Of a stretch of 23,570 nucleotides of DNA, positions 1 through 7,534 are shown piece by piece. The translations under genes and the position numbers were made by a program. Each line of letters begins with the position of its first letter. Position 1 is the stretch's first letter. Origin of the DNA: JAITWN01 sp964388175. GTDB lineage: Bacteria > Pseudomonadota > Gammaproteobacteria > SZUA-140. Location: positions 1-23,570 of the forward strand of contig CAYLYS010000040.1 in the NCBI GenBank assembly GCA_964388175.1. Direction: 5' to 3'. The notes under the pieces are model-generated. The model saw nothing but the letters and a program-made list of their open reading frames with translations, ran no database searches and was not told the DNA's origin.

Positions 1-456
1 GGCGACGGCCAGCACGTGGTCGAGCGACATCGAAACGTCGGCGGCGATGATCTGCAGGCTGGCCTGGCCCAGGGTTTTGCGCGGCGGTGCGCCGCCGGCG
101 TCGGTCTGTGTGCTCTGGCTATCGGCGGCCACCGTCAGCGTTTCGGTCGCCAGTGCCTCTCTCTGCGCGGATATGCGCAGCTCGCGCCACATCTTCCAGC
201 ATACCCACAGCAGCAGGATGCCGCCCGCGAGCAGCAGGCCGATGATTTGCAGCAGCTGTGTGGTGAGCAAGGCGAATATGATGCGCAGCACCGTTGCGGC
301 GATGATGCCGATGAGGATGGCGCGGGCCCGCTGCTCCGCCGGCAGGCCGGCCGCGGCCAGGCCGATGACGATGGCGTTATCACCCGCCAGCACCAGATCG
401 ATGAGAATGACCTGGGCCAGCGTATACATCACATCCATACTGAACACTTCGCTCAT
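1..456 (-). CDS. TerC/YjbE-family integral membrane protein, partial (3' end outside window)
   Basis: The reverse strand from an ATG at 456 stays open to the window edge and gives the first 152 residues. The start is preceded by GGAG about 10 bases upstream. Residues about 20-33 carry the family signature LVLAGDNAIVIGLA, followed by hydrophobic helices, a polar linker (about residues 95-130), and a second half beginning ADVSMSLDHVLAVA. The repeated Asp-containing motifs in membrane helices are typical of the TerC/YjbE/Alx superfamily, whose better-known members handle manganese or other metal ions. In that second motif the residue after Asp is His; Asn is usual in the relatives I know. The gene is divergent from the Mrp operon, with 255 bp between. 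Family assignment is confident; the substrate is not determinable here. Confidence 0.85.
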   Translation of the reverse strand, partial: MSEVFSMDVMYTLAQVILIDLVLAGDNAIVIGLAAAGLPAEQRARAILIGIIAATVLRIIFALLTTQLLQIIGLLLAGGILLLWVCWKMWRELRISAQREALATETLTVAADSQSTQTDAGGAPPRKTLGQASLQIIAADVSMSLDHVLAVA

Positions 457-711
457 GTGAGCACTCCGTTCATGTCATGACGATACCGCGCATGCGGTGA
501 ATATCCTCTGCCGGGCGACGATGCGGCGACAGTCATCCGCGAATTTGCGATCTGTCGCCCACTACTTGAAGCGAACTTCGCTAATCGTGTTAACATGTCG
601 CCTGCTGCCACGGCTTTGCAGGACGACGTCGCTCAGGTTGCCCGCTTCTCCGGGGAATGAGCCGGCCCCCCACCACGCCGCGGCAATAATACCAGCGCGC
701 ACGGAAAAGTC
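457..711. promoter_or_regulatory. Divergent intergenic region between the TerC-family gene and the Mrp operon
   Basis: This 255-bp gap must hold the promoters of both divergent units. On the plus strand a possible promoter is TTGAAG at 566-571 with TAACAT at 591-596; the 19-bp spacing is longer than ideal, so it is weak. A perfect 13-bp palindrome, AGCGAACTTCGCT, at 570-582 lies between these boxes and could be an operator half-site pair or a small hairpin. No convincing riboswitch or coding sequence was found here. Confidence 0.35.
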
Positions 712-3537
712 ATGGAGCTGTTACTGATCGTACTCATCCCGTTCATCGGGGCGGGCCTGCCCGCCTTGTGCGCGCGTTTTAGCAGCAAGGCGCCTGCCTG
801 GGCAGCGGCGGCGGTTACCGCGCTTGCCCTGATCATTTTTCTGCCGTCCGTACCCGAAGTCTTCGCCGGCGGCACCATTCACAACGCCTGGCCGTGGCTG
901 CCCGAACTCGGCATCAATCTCTCGCTGCGTCTCGACGGGCTCAGCTTCCTGTTCGTATCGCTGATCCTCGGCATCGGCCTGCTGATCATCATGTACGCAC
1001 GCTACTATCTGTCTCCCGACGAGCCGATGGGGCGTTTCTACGGCTTCCTGCTGCTGTTCATGGGCAGCATGCTCGGCGTCGTGCTGGCGGACAATCTCAT
1101 CCTGCTGCTGATCTTCTGGGAGCTGACCAGCCTCAGCTCCTTCCTGCTGATCGGCTACTGGCACCACCGCGCCGACGCCCGCCAGGGCGCGCGCATGGCG
1201 CTGGTCATCACCGGCGGCGGCGGTCTCGCCCTGCTTGCCGGCGTGCTGCTGCTCGGGCAGATCGTCGGCAGTTACGAAATATCGGACGTCATCCGGGCCG
1301 GCGATGTCATCCGCGCCCATCCCTGGTACGCGCCGACGCTGATTCTGATCCTGCTCGGCGCTTTTGCCAAATCGGCGCAGTTCCCCCTGCATTTCTGGCT
1401 GCCGCACGCCATGTCGGCGCCGACCCCGGNNNNNNNNNNCCCGGTCAGCGCCTATCTGCACTCGGCGACCATGGTCAAGGCGGGCGTCTTTCTCATCGCC
1501 CGTCTCTACCCGGCGCTGTCGGGGACCGATCTGTGGTTTTTCATCGTCGGCGGCGTCGGCATGGTCACCTTGCTGTTCGGCGCCTATACCTCGCTGTTCC
1601 AGCATGACATCAAGGGATTGCTCGCCTATTCCACGATCAGCCATCTCGGCCTGATCATCCTGCTGTTCGGCATGGGGACCGGCCTCAGCGCCGTGGCCGG
1701 CGTATTCCACATCATCAACCACGCCATCTTCAAGGCCTCGCTGTTCATGGCCGCCGGCATCATCGATCATGAAACCGGCACCCGCGACATGCGCCGCATC
1801 AGCGGCCTGTGGCACTACATGCCGCATACCGCCACGCTGGCGATGGTCGCCGCCGCCTCCATGGCCGGCGTGCCGCTGTTCAACGGTTTCCTCAGCAAGG
1901 AAATGTTCTTCGCCGAGTCCCTGGAGCAGCAGTTCCCCATCGGCCTGAACTGGCTCGTTCCCACGCTGGCCGTGCTCGCCGGTATTTTTGCCGTCGCCTA
2001 TTCCCTGCGCTTCATCCGCGACGTCTTTTTCAACGGTGAATCGCATGATATGCCGCGTACGCCTCATGAGCCGCCGCGCTTCATGAAAGTCCCGGTGGAG
2101 ATCCTGGTGGCGCTCTGTCTGCTGGTCGGCATCTTCCCCGGCATCACCGTGCTGCCCATTCTCGACGTCGCCACGGCGAGCGTGCTGCAGCACGAGCAGG
2201 AAATCCCCGCCTACCGGCTGGCGGTATGGCACGGCTTCACCCTGCCCTTCGTCATGAGCCTGATCGCCCTCGGCGGCGGCACACTGCTCTACCTCGGGCG
2301 CCGCCATCTGTTCAGGCTTTACGATCGCTCGTTCCTGCACCTCGACGGCAAGCGCTACTTCGATGCGCTGATGCAGGCGCTGCGCACGACTTGCGCGCGG
2401 CTCACCGGGACACTGGAAAACGGCTCTCTGCAACGCTATCTCGCGCTGCTGCTGGCCGGCGCCCTGATCGTCGGCATCGCGCCTTTCCTCAGTTACGGTA
2501 CGGCGCCGATGAACGCGATGAGCGCGGTGGACGGCGTCAGCCTCGTCGCCTTCATCCTCATCTCCCTGTCGGCCATCGGGTCGGCGCTTTATCATCGCAA
2601 CCGCCTGCTGTCGGTGGTTCTGCTCGGCGTGGTCGGCCTCGTGGTGACGCTCGCCTTCGCCCGCTATTCCGCGCCCGACCTGGCGCTGACCCAGCTGTCG
2701 GTGGAAGTGGTCAGCATCGTCCTGCTGCTGCTGGCGCTGCATTTCCTGCCTGGCAGACCGCCCGCCGAATCCGGTCCGGGGCGGCGAACGCGCGACATCG
2801 CGCTCGCCGTGCTGTCCGGCACCGGCGTCGGACTGCTGTGCTGGGAGATGCTGCGTCGGCCGCATCAGAGCATTTCGGACTATTACGTCGAAAACGCCGT
2901 TTCCGGCGGCGGCGGCAGCAACATCGTCAATGTGATTCTGGTCGACTTCCGCGGTTTCGATACCTGGGGCGAAATCACCGTCCTTGCCATCGCCGCCATC
3001 GGCATCTACGCCATGCTGCGCGGCCTGAAGCTGGAGCATCCGCCCACCGATGCCGAAGGCCGGATGTGGGCCAACAACACTCACCCGCTGTTCCTGCAGA
3101 TGATCTCCCGCCCGCTGCTGCCGCTGGCGCTGCTGGTTTCCTTCTATCTGCTGCTGCGCGGGCACAATCTGCCCGGCGGCGGTTTCATTGCCGGGCTGGT
3201 CACCAGTGTTGCGCTGATTCTGCAGTACATCGCCGGCGGCATCGCCTGGACGCGCGAACGCAGCATCAATGATTACTACCCGATCATCGCCGCCGGCCTG
3301 ATCGTCGCCACGCTGACCGGGCTCGGCAGCTGGATCTTCGGCGCGCCCTTCCTGACGTCCGCCTTCGACCATGTCGATCTGCCGCTGATCGGTGATATCG
3401 AGCTGGCGTCGGCCATGCTGTTCGACATCGGCGTTTACCTGACCGTCGTCGGTACGGTGATGCTGATACTCATCAATCTCGGCGAGCCGAGCGCCGCCAG
3501 CCCTCAGGCGATCGCCAGGCCGGAGGAACCGCGCTGA
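712..3537 (+). CDS. mrpA: Na+(K+)/H+ antiporter subunit A with fused subunit B (MrpAB type); contains an N gap
   Basis: This is the largest subunit of the Mrp/Mnh/Sha/Pha multi-subunit cation/proton antiporter in the inner membrane. It is 941 codons as written, but probably 936 once the N gap is resolved. Residues about 65-500 are the NuoL/MrpA-like proton-channel domain, with conserved Glu137 in FWELTSLSSFLLIGYW, Lys220 and His227 in GAFAKSAQFPLHFWLP, and a Lys in HSATMVKAG just after the gap. A further membrane region contains ARYSAPDLALTQLSVEVVS. From about residue 797 a MrpB domain follows (SRPLLPLALLVSFYLLLRGH, then LPGGGFIAGL). The A-B fusion is the arrangement of the six-gene (group 2) operons known from Sinorhizobium pha and Vibrio mrp. 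The stop overlaps the mrpC start by one base (TGATG), so translation is likely coupled. Confidence 0.96.
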   Translation: MELLLIVLIPFIGAGLPALCARFSSKAPAWAAAAVTALALIIFLPSVPEVFAGGTIHNAWPWLPELGINLSLRLDGLSFLFVSLILGIGLLIIMYARYYLSPDEPMGRFYGFLLLFMGSMLGVVLADNLILLLIFWELTSLSSFLLIGYWHHRADARQGARMALVITGGGGLALLAGVLLLGQIVGSYEISDVIRAGDVIRAHPWYAPTLILILLGAFAKSAQFPLHFWLPHAMSAPTPXXXXPVSAYLHSATMVKAGVFLIARLYPALSGTDLWFFIVGGVGMVTLLFGAYTSLFQHDIKGLLAYSTISHLGLIILLFGMGTGLSAVAGVFHIINHAIFKASLFMAAGIIDHETGTRDMRRISGLWHYMPHTATLAMVAAASMAGVPLFNGFLSKEMFFAESLEQQFPIGLNWLVPTLAVLAGIFAVAYSLRFIRDVFFNGESHDMPRTPHEPPRFMKVPVEILVALCLLVGIFPGITVLPILDVATASVLQHEQEIPAYRLAVWHGFTLPFVMSLIALGGGTLLYLGRRHLFRLYDRSFLHLDGKRYFDALMQALRTTCARLTGTLENGSLQRYLALLLAGALIVGIAPFLSYGTAPMNAMSAVDGVSLVAFILISLSAIGSALYHRNRLLSVVLLGVVGLVVTLAFARYSAPDLALTQLSVEVVSIVLLLLALHFLPGRPPAESGPGRRTRDIALAVLSGTGVGLLCWEMLRRPHQSISDYYVENAVSGGGGSNIVNVILVDFRGFDTWGEITVLAIAAIGIYAMLRGLKLEHPPTDAEGRMWANNTHPLFLQMISRPLLPLALLVSFYLLLRGHNLPGGGFIAGLVTSVALILQYIAGGIAWTRERSINDYYPIIAAGLIVATLTGLGSWIFGAPFLTSAFDHVDLPLIGDIELASAMLFDIGVYLTVVGTVMLILINLGEPSAASPQAIARPEEPR
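1430..1439. other. 10-N assembly gap inside mrpA with overlapping flanks
   Basis: Ten Ns interrupt mrpA. The left flank ends ...GACCCCGG and the right flank begins CCCGGTCAGC, so they share CCCGG. Joining the flanks through that overlap gives codons for APTPVSAYLHSA, the sequence expected for MrpA, whereas the literal reading adds five residues. The Ns therefore look like a scaffolding placeholder, with a true sequence 15 bases shorter and still in frame. Confidence 0.9.
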
Positions 3538-3863
3538 TGGAAATCCTGTTCGCGGTCGCCATCGGCATACTCACCGCCACCGGCGTCTATCTGCTGCTGC
3601 GTGCCCGCACCTTCCCGGTGGTGCTCGGGCTGACGCTGCTGTCGTACGCGGTGAATCTGTTCCTGTTCAGCTCGGGCGGACTGGTCAGCGGCCAGCCGCC
3701 GGTGATCGTCGATGGCGCCTCCTATACCGATCCGCTGCCGCAGGCGCTGGTGCTGACCGCCATCGTCATCGGTTTCGGCATGACCGCCTTCCTGCTGATC
3801 CTGGCGCTGCGCGCCCAGGCCGATCTCGGCAGCGATCACGTCGACGGGGAAGATCCGCGATGA
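3537..3863 (+). CDS. mrpC: Na+/H+ antiporter subunit C (MrpC/MnhC, NuoK-like)
   Basis: This 108-residue hydrophobic protein has three predicted membrane segments, at about residues 3-22, 28-50 and 70-96, and the usual MrpC length. The segment DPLPQALVLTAIVIGFGMTA (about residues 65-84) is the highly conserved MrpC/NuoK-family stretch. It is an inner-membrane subunit bridging the A and D subunits in the Mrp complex. The start overlaps the mrpAB stop by one base, and the stop overlaps mrpD in an ATGA arrangement, so it sits inside a tightly coupled operon. Nothing unusual is seen. Confidence 0.95.
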   Translation: MEILFAVAIGILTATGVYLLLRARTFPVVLGLTLLSYAVNLFLFSSGGLVSGQPPVIVDGASYTDPLPQALVLTAIVIGFGMTAFLLILALRAQADLGSDHVDGEDPR

Positions 3864-5404
3864 ATCATCTGGCCATCGTTCCCATTCTGCTGCCGATGCT
3901 GACCGGCGCCGTCTCGCTGCTGGTGCCGCGTCGCAACACGGGGCTGCTGTCCGCGCTCAACCTCGCCAGCTGCGTCGCGCTGCTGCTGGTGACGCTGTGG
4001 ATACTGGCCGATGCGGCGCAGGGGAATTACCGCGTCTACGCCCTCGGCAACTGGCCGGCGCCTTTCGGCATCGTCCTGGTGCAGGACCGTCTGAGCGCGC
4101 TGATGCTGGTGCTGAGCGCGACGGTGGGACTGTGCAGCCTGCTCTATGCCCTCGGCAGCGAGCTGCGCCGCGATCACTATTTCCATATTCTGTTCCAGTT
4201 CCAGCTGCTCGGCCTCAACGGCGCCTTTCTCACCGGCGATTTGTTCAATCTGTTCGTTTTCTTCGAGATTCTGCTCATCGCCTCGTATGGCTTGCTGCTG
4301 CGCGGCGAGGACGCGCAGCCGGCGGCGCGCACCCGCGCCACCCTGCATTACGTGGTGCTCAACCTCGCCGGATCGCTGCTGTTCCTGATCGCCGTGGGCG
4401 TGATTTACAGCGTCGTCGGCACGCTCAATATGGCCGATCTGGCGCTCCGCGTGGCGCAGGTACAGGCCGAGGATGCGGGGCTGCTGCGCGCGGGCGCGCT
4501 GCTGCTGCTGATCGTCTTCGCGCTCAAGGCGGCGCTGTTGCCGCTGTACTTCTGGTTGCCGGCCGCCTACAGCAGCGCGGCCGCGCCGGTCGCCGCCCTG
4601 TTCGCGATCATGACCAAGGTCGGCGTCTACGCCATCCTGCGCATCTATACGCTGATCTTCGGAGCCGATGCGGGCCTGGCCGCGGGCGTGAGCGATGCCT
4701 GGCTGCTGCCGATCGCGCTGGCGACCATCGCCCTGGCGGCGGTCGGCGCGCTGGCGGCGCGGAGCCTGCGCCGGCTGATCTCCTATCTGGTGGTGCTGTC
4801 CGTCGGCACCCTGCTGACGGGCGTCGCGCTCGGCGATCTCGGCGGCATTGCCGCGGCGCTGTACTACATGATCCATACCACCCTGATCACGGCATCCTTC
4901 TATCTCATCGCCGACCTCATCGCGCGCGCGCGCGGAGCGGCGGGCGATGCCTTCATCGCCGGTCCGGCCATGCCGCGCATGGGCTTGATCGGCGCCGTGT
5001 ACATGCTGGCGGCGATGGCGATGGCGGGCCTGCCGCCGCTGAGCGGATTCTTCGGCAAGATTTTCATTCTCCAGGCAGCGGGACATCACGCCGCGCTCCT
5101 CGCCGTATGGGCCGTCATTCTCGCCAGCAGCCTGCTCGCCCTGATCGCGTTCAGCCGCGCCGGCAGCCAGATGTTCTGGAAAACCAGCGGCACCGATATC
5201 GCGCCGGCGCTGCCATGGCGGCTGATGGGGGCCGCGTTGCTGCCGCTGCTGGCGAGCCCCCTGCTGGTGATCCTGGCCCAGCCGGTGCATGACTACACGC
5301 TTGCAACGGCGGGTCAGCTCCTGTTCACTGAGGATTACATCGGCGCCGTACTCGGCCCGCGTCCGCAGGCGCCCGATCTGCTGACGGCGGAATCGACACC
5401 ATGA
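3860..5404 (+). CDS. mrpD: Na+/H+ antiporter subunit D (MrpD/MnhD, NuoN/NuoM-like)
   Basis: This 514-residue polytopic protein is the second ion-translocating subunit of the Mrp complex. It keeps the residues known to matter in this family: Glu136 in LFNLFVFFEILLIASY, Lys223 in FALKAALLPLYFWLPAAY, and Lys253 in IMTKVGVYAILR. Its length and hydrophobic profile (about 14 helices) match MrpD, and it lacks the long C-terminal extension of MrpA. The ATG at 3860 overlaps the mrpC stop (ATGA). The stop (TGA, 5402-5404) overlaps the ATG pair that opens mrpE. Confidence 0.95.
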   Translation: MNHLAIVPILLPMLTGAVSLLVPRRNTGLLSALNLASCVALLLVTLWILADAAQGNYRVYALGNWPAPFGIVLVQDRLSALMLVLSATVGLCSLLYALGSELRRDHYFHILFQFQLLGLNGAFLTGDLFNLFVFFEILLIASYGLLLRGEDAQPAARTRATLHYVVLNLAGSLLFLIAVGVIYSVVGTLNMADLALRVAQVQAEDAGLLRAGALLLLIVFALKAALLPLYFWLPAAYSSAAAPVAALFAIMTKVGVYAILRIYTLIFGADAGLAAGVSDAWLLPIALATIALAAVGALAARSLRRLISYLVVLSVGTLLTGVALGDLGGIAAALYYMIHTTLITASFYLIADLIARARGAAGDAFIAGPAMPRMGLIGAVYMLAAMAMAGLPPLSGFFGKIFILQAAGHHAALLAVWAVILASSLLALIAFSRAGSQMFWKTSGTDIAPALPWRLMGAALLPLLASPLLVILAQPVHDYTLATAGQLLFTEDYIGAVLGPRPQAPDLLTAESTP

Positions 5405-5895
5405 TGCAGAAGATTCTTCCCCATCCGCTGATGAGCGTGACCCTGGCGCTGGTGTGGCTGCTGCTGGTCAATACCGTCAATGCCGGCCATGTGCTGCTCG
5501 GCGTGCTGTTCGGCGTGCTGATTCCGATGTTCACCAACGCCTTCTGGCCGGAGCGTCCGCACCTGGCCAAGCCGGGGAAAATCCTGATTTTCTCCCTGCA
5601 CCTGCTCTATGACATCATCGTTTCCAATCTGATCGTCGCGCGCCAGATTCTCTCGCCGCGCCTGAATCTGCATCCCGATTTCGTCGAATATCCGGTGGAG
5701 ATCGAGAACGAATTCGCCATCACCATTCTCGCCAGCGTCATCGCGCTGACGCCGGGGACGGTGGCGGCGGGCCTGAGCGAGGATCGCCGCATGATCCTGA
5801 TCCATGGCCTCAACGTCACCGACAAGGCGGTGCTGGTCAAAATGCTCAAGGAACGTTACGAACTCCCGCTGATGGAGATCTTTCCCCCATGCTGA
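5401..5895 (+). CDS. mrpE: Na+/H+ antiporter subunit E (MrpE/MnhE)
   Basis: This 164-residue membrane protein has hydrophobic segments in the first 80 residues and a soluble C-terminal half. The motif FAITILASVIALTPGTVA (about residues 104-121) is the conserved MrpE signature. It is needed for assembly or full activity of the Mrp complex in studied species. There are two adjacent ATG codons, at 5401 and 5404; the first gives an ATGA overlap with mrpD and either is possible. The 3' end overlaps mrpF by 7 bp. Confidence 0.94.
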   Translation: MMQKILPHPLMSVTLALVWLLLVNTVNAGHVLLGVLFGVLIPMFTNAFWPERPHLAKPGKILIFSLHLLYDIIVSNLIVARQILSPRLNLHPDFVEYPVEIENEFAITILASVIALTPGTVAAGLSEDRRMILIHGLNVTDKAVLVKMLKERYELPLMEIFPPC

Positions 5896-6158
5896 CCACA
5901 GCCATCTACATCGCCTATGGCATGCTGGGTCTCGCGCTGCTGCTCAATCTGTGGCGGCTGGCGAAAGGGCCGGACATGCCCGACCGTGTGCTTGCGCTCG
6001 ACACCATGTACATCAACAGCATCGCGCTGGTGATGGTGTTCGGGATCCATCTCGGCGACGGCGTCTACTTCGAAATCGCGCTGCTCGTCGCCATGATGGG
6101 ATTCGTCAGCACGGCCGCGCTGTGCAAATATTTTCTGCGTGGCGACATCATCGAATAA
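5889..6158 (+). CDS. mrpF: Na+/H+ antiporter subunit F (MrpF/MnhF)
   Basis: This 89-residue protein has three membrane segments, typical of MrpF. The cytoplasmic loop motif GPDMPDRVLALDTM at residues 27-40 is the family hallmark, with the conserved Asp and Arg of the DRVLALD core. It is a small subunit of the inner-membrane Mrp antiporter. The gene starts inside the end of mrpE and stops 21 bases before the likely mrpG start. Confidence 0.94.
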   Translation: MLTTAIYIAYGMLGLALLLNLWRLAKGPDMPDRVLALDTMYINSIALVMVFGIHLGDGVYFEIALLVAMMGFVSTAALCKYFLRGDIIE

Positions 6159-6161
6159 AGT

Positions 6162-6179
6162 GTGGGGAGGTATCGTCCG
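6162..6179 (+). promoter_or_regulatory. Strong ribosome binding site that decides the mrpG start
   Basis: GGGGAGG at 6164-6170 lies about 9 bases before the ATG at 6180. This favours that ATG over the in-frame GTG at 6162, which would be placed upstream of the ribosome binding site itself. Confidence 0.75.
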
Positions 6180-6521
6180 ATGTGGGTCGAACTGCTGATT
6201 TCGTTTTTCATCCTGTCCGGAGCCAGCTTCGCGCTGATCGGCTCCATCGGCCTGGCGCGTCTGCCGGATTTCTTCAGCCGCCTGCACGGCCCGACCAAGG
6301 CGACGACGCTCGGCGTCGGCAGCATGCTGTTCGCCTCGTCGCTGTACTTCACCATCGACGGCAACCGTCTCAGCCTGCATGAGCTGCTGATCGCGCTGTT
6401 CCTGTTCATCACCGCGCCGATCAGCGCCCACCTGCTCGCCAAGGCGGCGCTGCATCTCAATGGTTCCAAGGTATGGGACAGCCTCCACGATCAACCCAAC
6501 CGGGAGTCTAGCGAGCGATGA
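6180..6521 (+). CDS. mrpG: Na+/H+ antiporter subunit G (MrpG/MnhG)
   Basis: This is 113 residues from the ATG at 6180; a GTG at 6162 would add six residues but lacks a ribosome binding site. There are three membrane segments. The conserved loop LARLPDFFSRLHGPTKATTL at about residues 25-44 (including Arg28 and Lys40) identifies MrpG. It is the last canonical subunit of the six-gene antiporter operon. The stop overlaps the start of the following small gene (ATGA), so that gene is probably cotranslated with it. Confidence 0.94.
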   Translation: MWVELLISFFILSGASFALIGSIGLARLPDFFSRLHGPTKATTLGVGSMLFASSLYFTIDGNRLSLHELLIALFLFITAPISAHLLAKAALHLNGSKVWDSLHDQPNRESSER

Positions 6522-6727
6522 AAAAATACGGCATCAAGGTCACGCTTGCCCCGGGGGATTTCCTCAGTTCGTCCCATCTGCTCGGCGACGACTGGGCCGG
6601 TTATCGCTGGTACGACAGTGAAGCGGAGCGCGATGAAGCCTATCGCCAGATGCTGTGTCTGCCGCCCTATTACCGCAGAGACGAATTGCCGACCCAGACG
6701 CTGGCGCGCGTGGAGCGCGAGGACTGA
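6518..6727 (+). CDS. Small protein of unknown function coupled to the Mrp operon
   Basis: This 69-residue reading frame starts with an ATG overlapping the mrpG stop by four bases, and GGGAG lies about 11 bases upstream. The product is soluble and polar with no signal peptide or membrane helix. It is rich in aromatic and acidic residues, for example DDWAGYRWYDSEAERDEAYR near the middle, and ends in a charged tail. The overlap, ribosome binding site and codon use like its neighbours argue for a real gene. I do not recognise a named family. Its position suggests an accessory or regulatory role in the antiporter, which is inference only. Confidence 0.7.
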   Translation: MKKYGIKVTLAPGDFLSSSHLLGDDWAGYRWYDSEAERDEAYRQMLCLPPYYRRDELPTQTLARVERED

Positions 6728-6747
6728 GAGCGACACCAGCGATGCGC

Positions 6748-6768
6748 AGCCGGGTCTGGCTCTTTTTT
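6748..6768 (+). terminator. Possible weak terminator after the Mrp operon
   Basis: AGCC (6748-6751) and GGCT (6758-6761) can pair around a 6-base loop, followed after one C by six Ts (6763-6768). The stem is only 4 bp, so intrinsic termination is uncertain. The location, just after the last gene and before a convergent gene, is suitable. Confidence 0.35.
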
Positions 6769-6824
6769 GCGCAGACAAAGGCCCTACTCGCTTCTGCAAA
6801 AGCGTCTGACCCTCGCAGCAGCCT

Positions 6825-7526
6825 TCAGCGCTGATGGCGCGGCGGATTGAAAAAGCGCACATGCCGGTACTTGAACAGCGGAATCAGCGCCATGCCGGCG
6901 ATGAAGCCGCCGATGTGGGCAAACCAGGCGGTGCCGCCTTCGCCGCCCGGCGTCATGGCCGAATTGAGCAGTTGAAAGCCGATCCACAATCCCAGCACCA
7001 CCATGGCCGGCAGCCGAAAGGTGTGCAGCACGAAACCGATCGGCAGCACCATCTGCACGCGGGCATGCGGAAAGAGCAGCAGATAAGCGCCGAGCACCCC
7101 TGAAACCGCGCCGCTCGCGCCGATCATGGGGATCTGCACCGCCGGCGCCGACAGCGCCTGCGCCAGTGCGGCCGCCGTGCCGCACAACAGGTAGAACACG
7201 ATGAAGCGGCGGTGGCCCATCGCGTCCTCGATATTGTTGCCGAAGATCCACAGATAGAGCATGTTGCCGATCAGATGCATCCAGCCGCCGTGCAGGAACA
7301 TGGAGCTGACGATGGTGAGCGGCGCCGGCGCCATCTTCAGATCCGCCGACAGCTCGGCGCTGCCGAACAGCACCGCCGGGATCAGACCGAGCCCGTAGAC
7401 AGCGCGCTCGAAACCTTCGCCGCCGAGCGATAGCTGCCACAGAAACGCCGCCGCGCACGCCACGATCAGGGCAATGGTGACGACCGGTCGGATACTGATG
7501 GGATTGTCGTCGTGAAGCGGTATCAT
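6825..7526 (-). CDS. Rhomboid-family intramembrane serine protease
   Basis: This is 233 residues from the ATG at 7526; the frame is open 14 codons further upstream, but that extension overlaps the divergent gene and is proline-rich, unlike the family's N-terminus. The first membrane helix is at about residues 14-32. HGGWMHLIGNMLYLWIFGNN (residues 79-98) is the conserved loop and helix 2 of rhomboids. The catalytic Ser138 lies in IGASGAVSG and the catalytic His204 in FAHIGGFIAG, so the Ser-His dyad is intact. It should cleave substrates within or near the inner membrane. It is transcribed towards the Mrp operon and away from the ABC transporter. The substrate is unknown. Confidence 0.93.
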   Translation of the reverse strand: MIPLHDDNPISIRPVVTIALIVACAAAFLWQLSLGGEGFERAVYGLGLIPAVLFGSAELSADLKMAPAPLTIVSSMFLHGGWMHLIGNMLYLWIFGNNIEDAMGHRRFIVFYLLCGTAAALAQALSAPAVQIPMIGASGAVSGVLGAYLLLFPHARVQMVLPIGFVLHTFRLPAMVVLGLWIGFQLLNSAMTPGGEGGTAWFAHIGGFIAGMALIPLFKYRHVRFFNPPRHQR

Positions 7527-7534
7527 AGATCGCC

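Noticed and set aside
457..711. Manganese (yybP-ykoY) riboswitch upstream of the TerC-family gene
   Set aside because: Such genes can carry this riboswitch, but I could not place the conserved core elements on the minus strand. A covariance search with the Rfam yybP-ykoY model would be decisive.
721..3372. Very long minus-strand open frame (883 codons) antisense to mrpA
   Set aside because: It has a Gln/Asp/Arg/Gly-rich low-complexity composition expected from the complement of G+C-rich membrane-protein codons, and no recognisable motif. mrpA on the other strand is certain.
3836..5290. Minus-strand open frame of 484 codons antisense to mrpD
   Set aside because: Same Gln/Arg/His-rich shadow composition; the plus-strand mrpD has all family residues.
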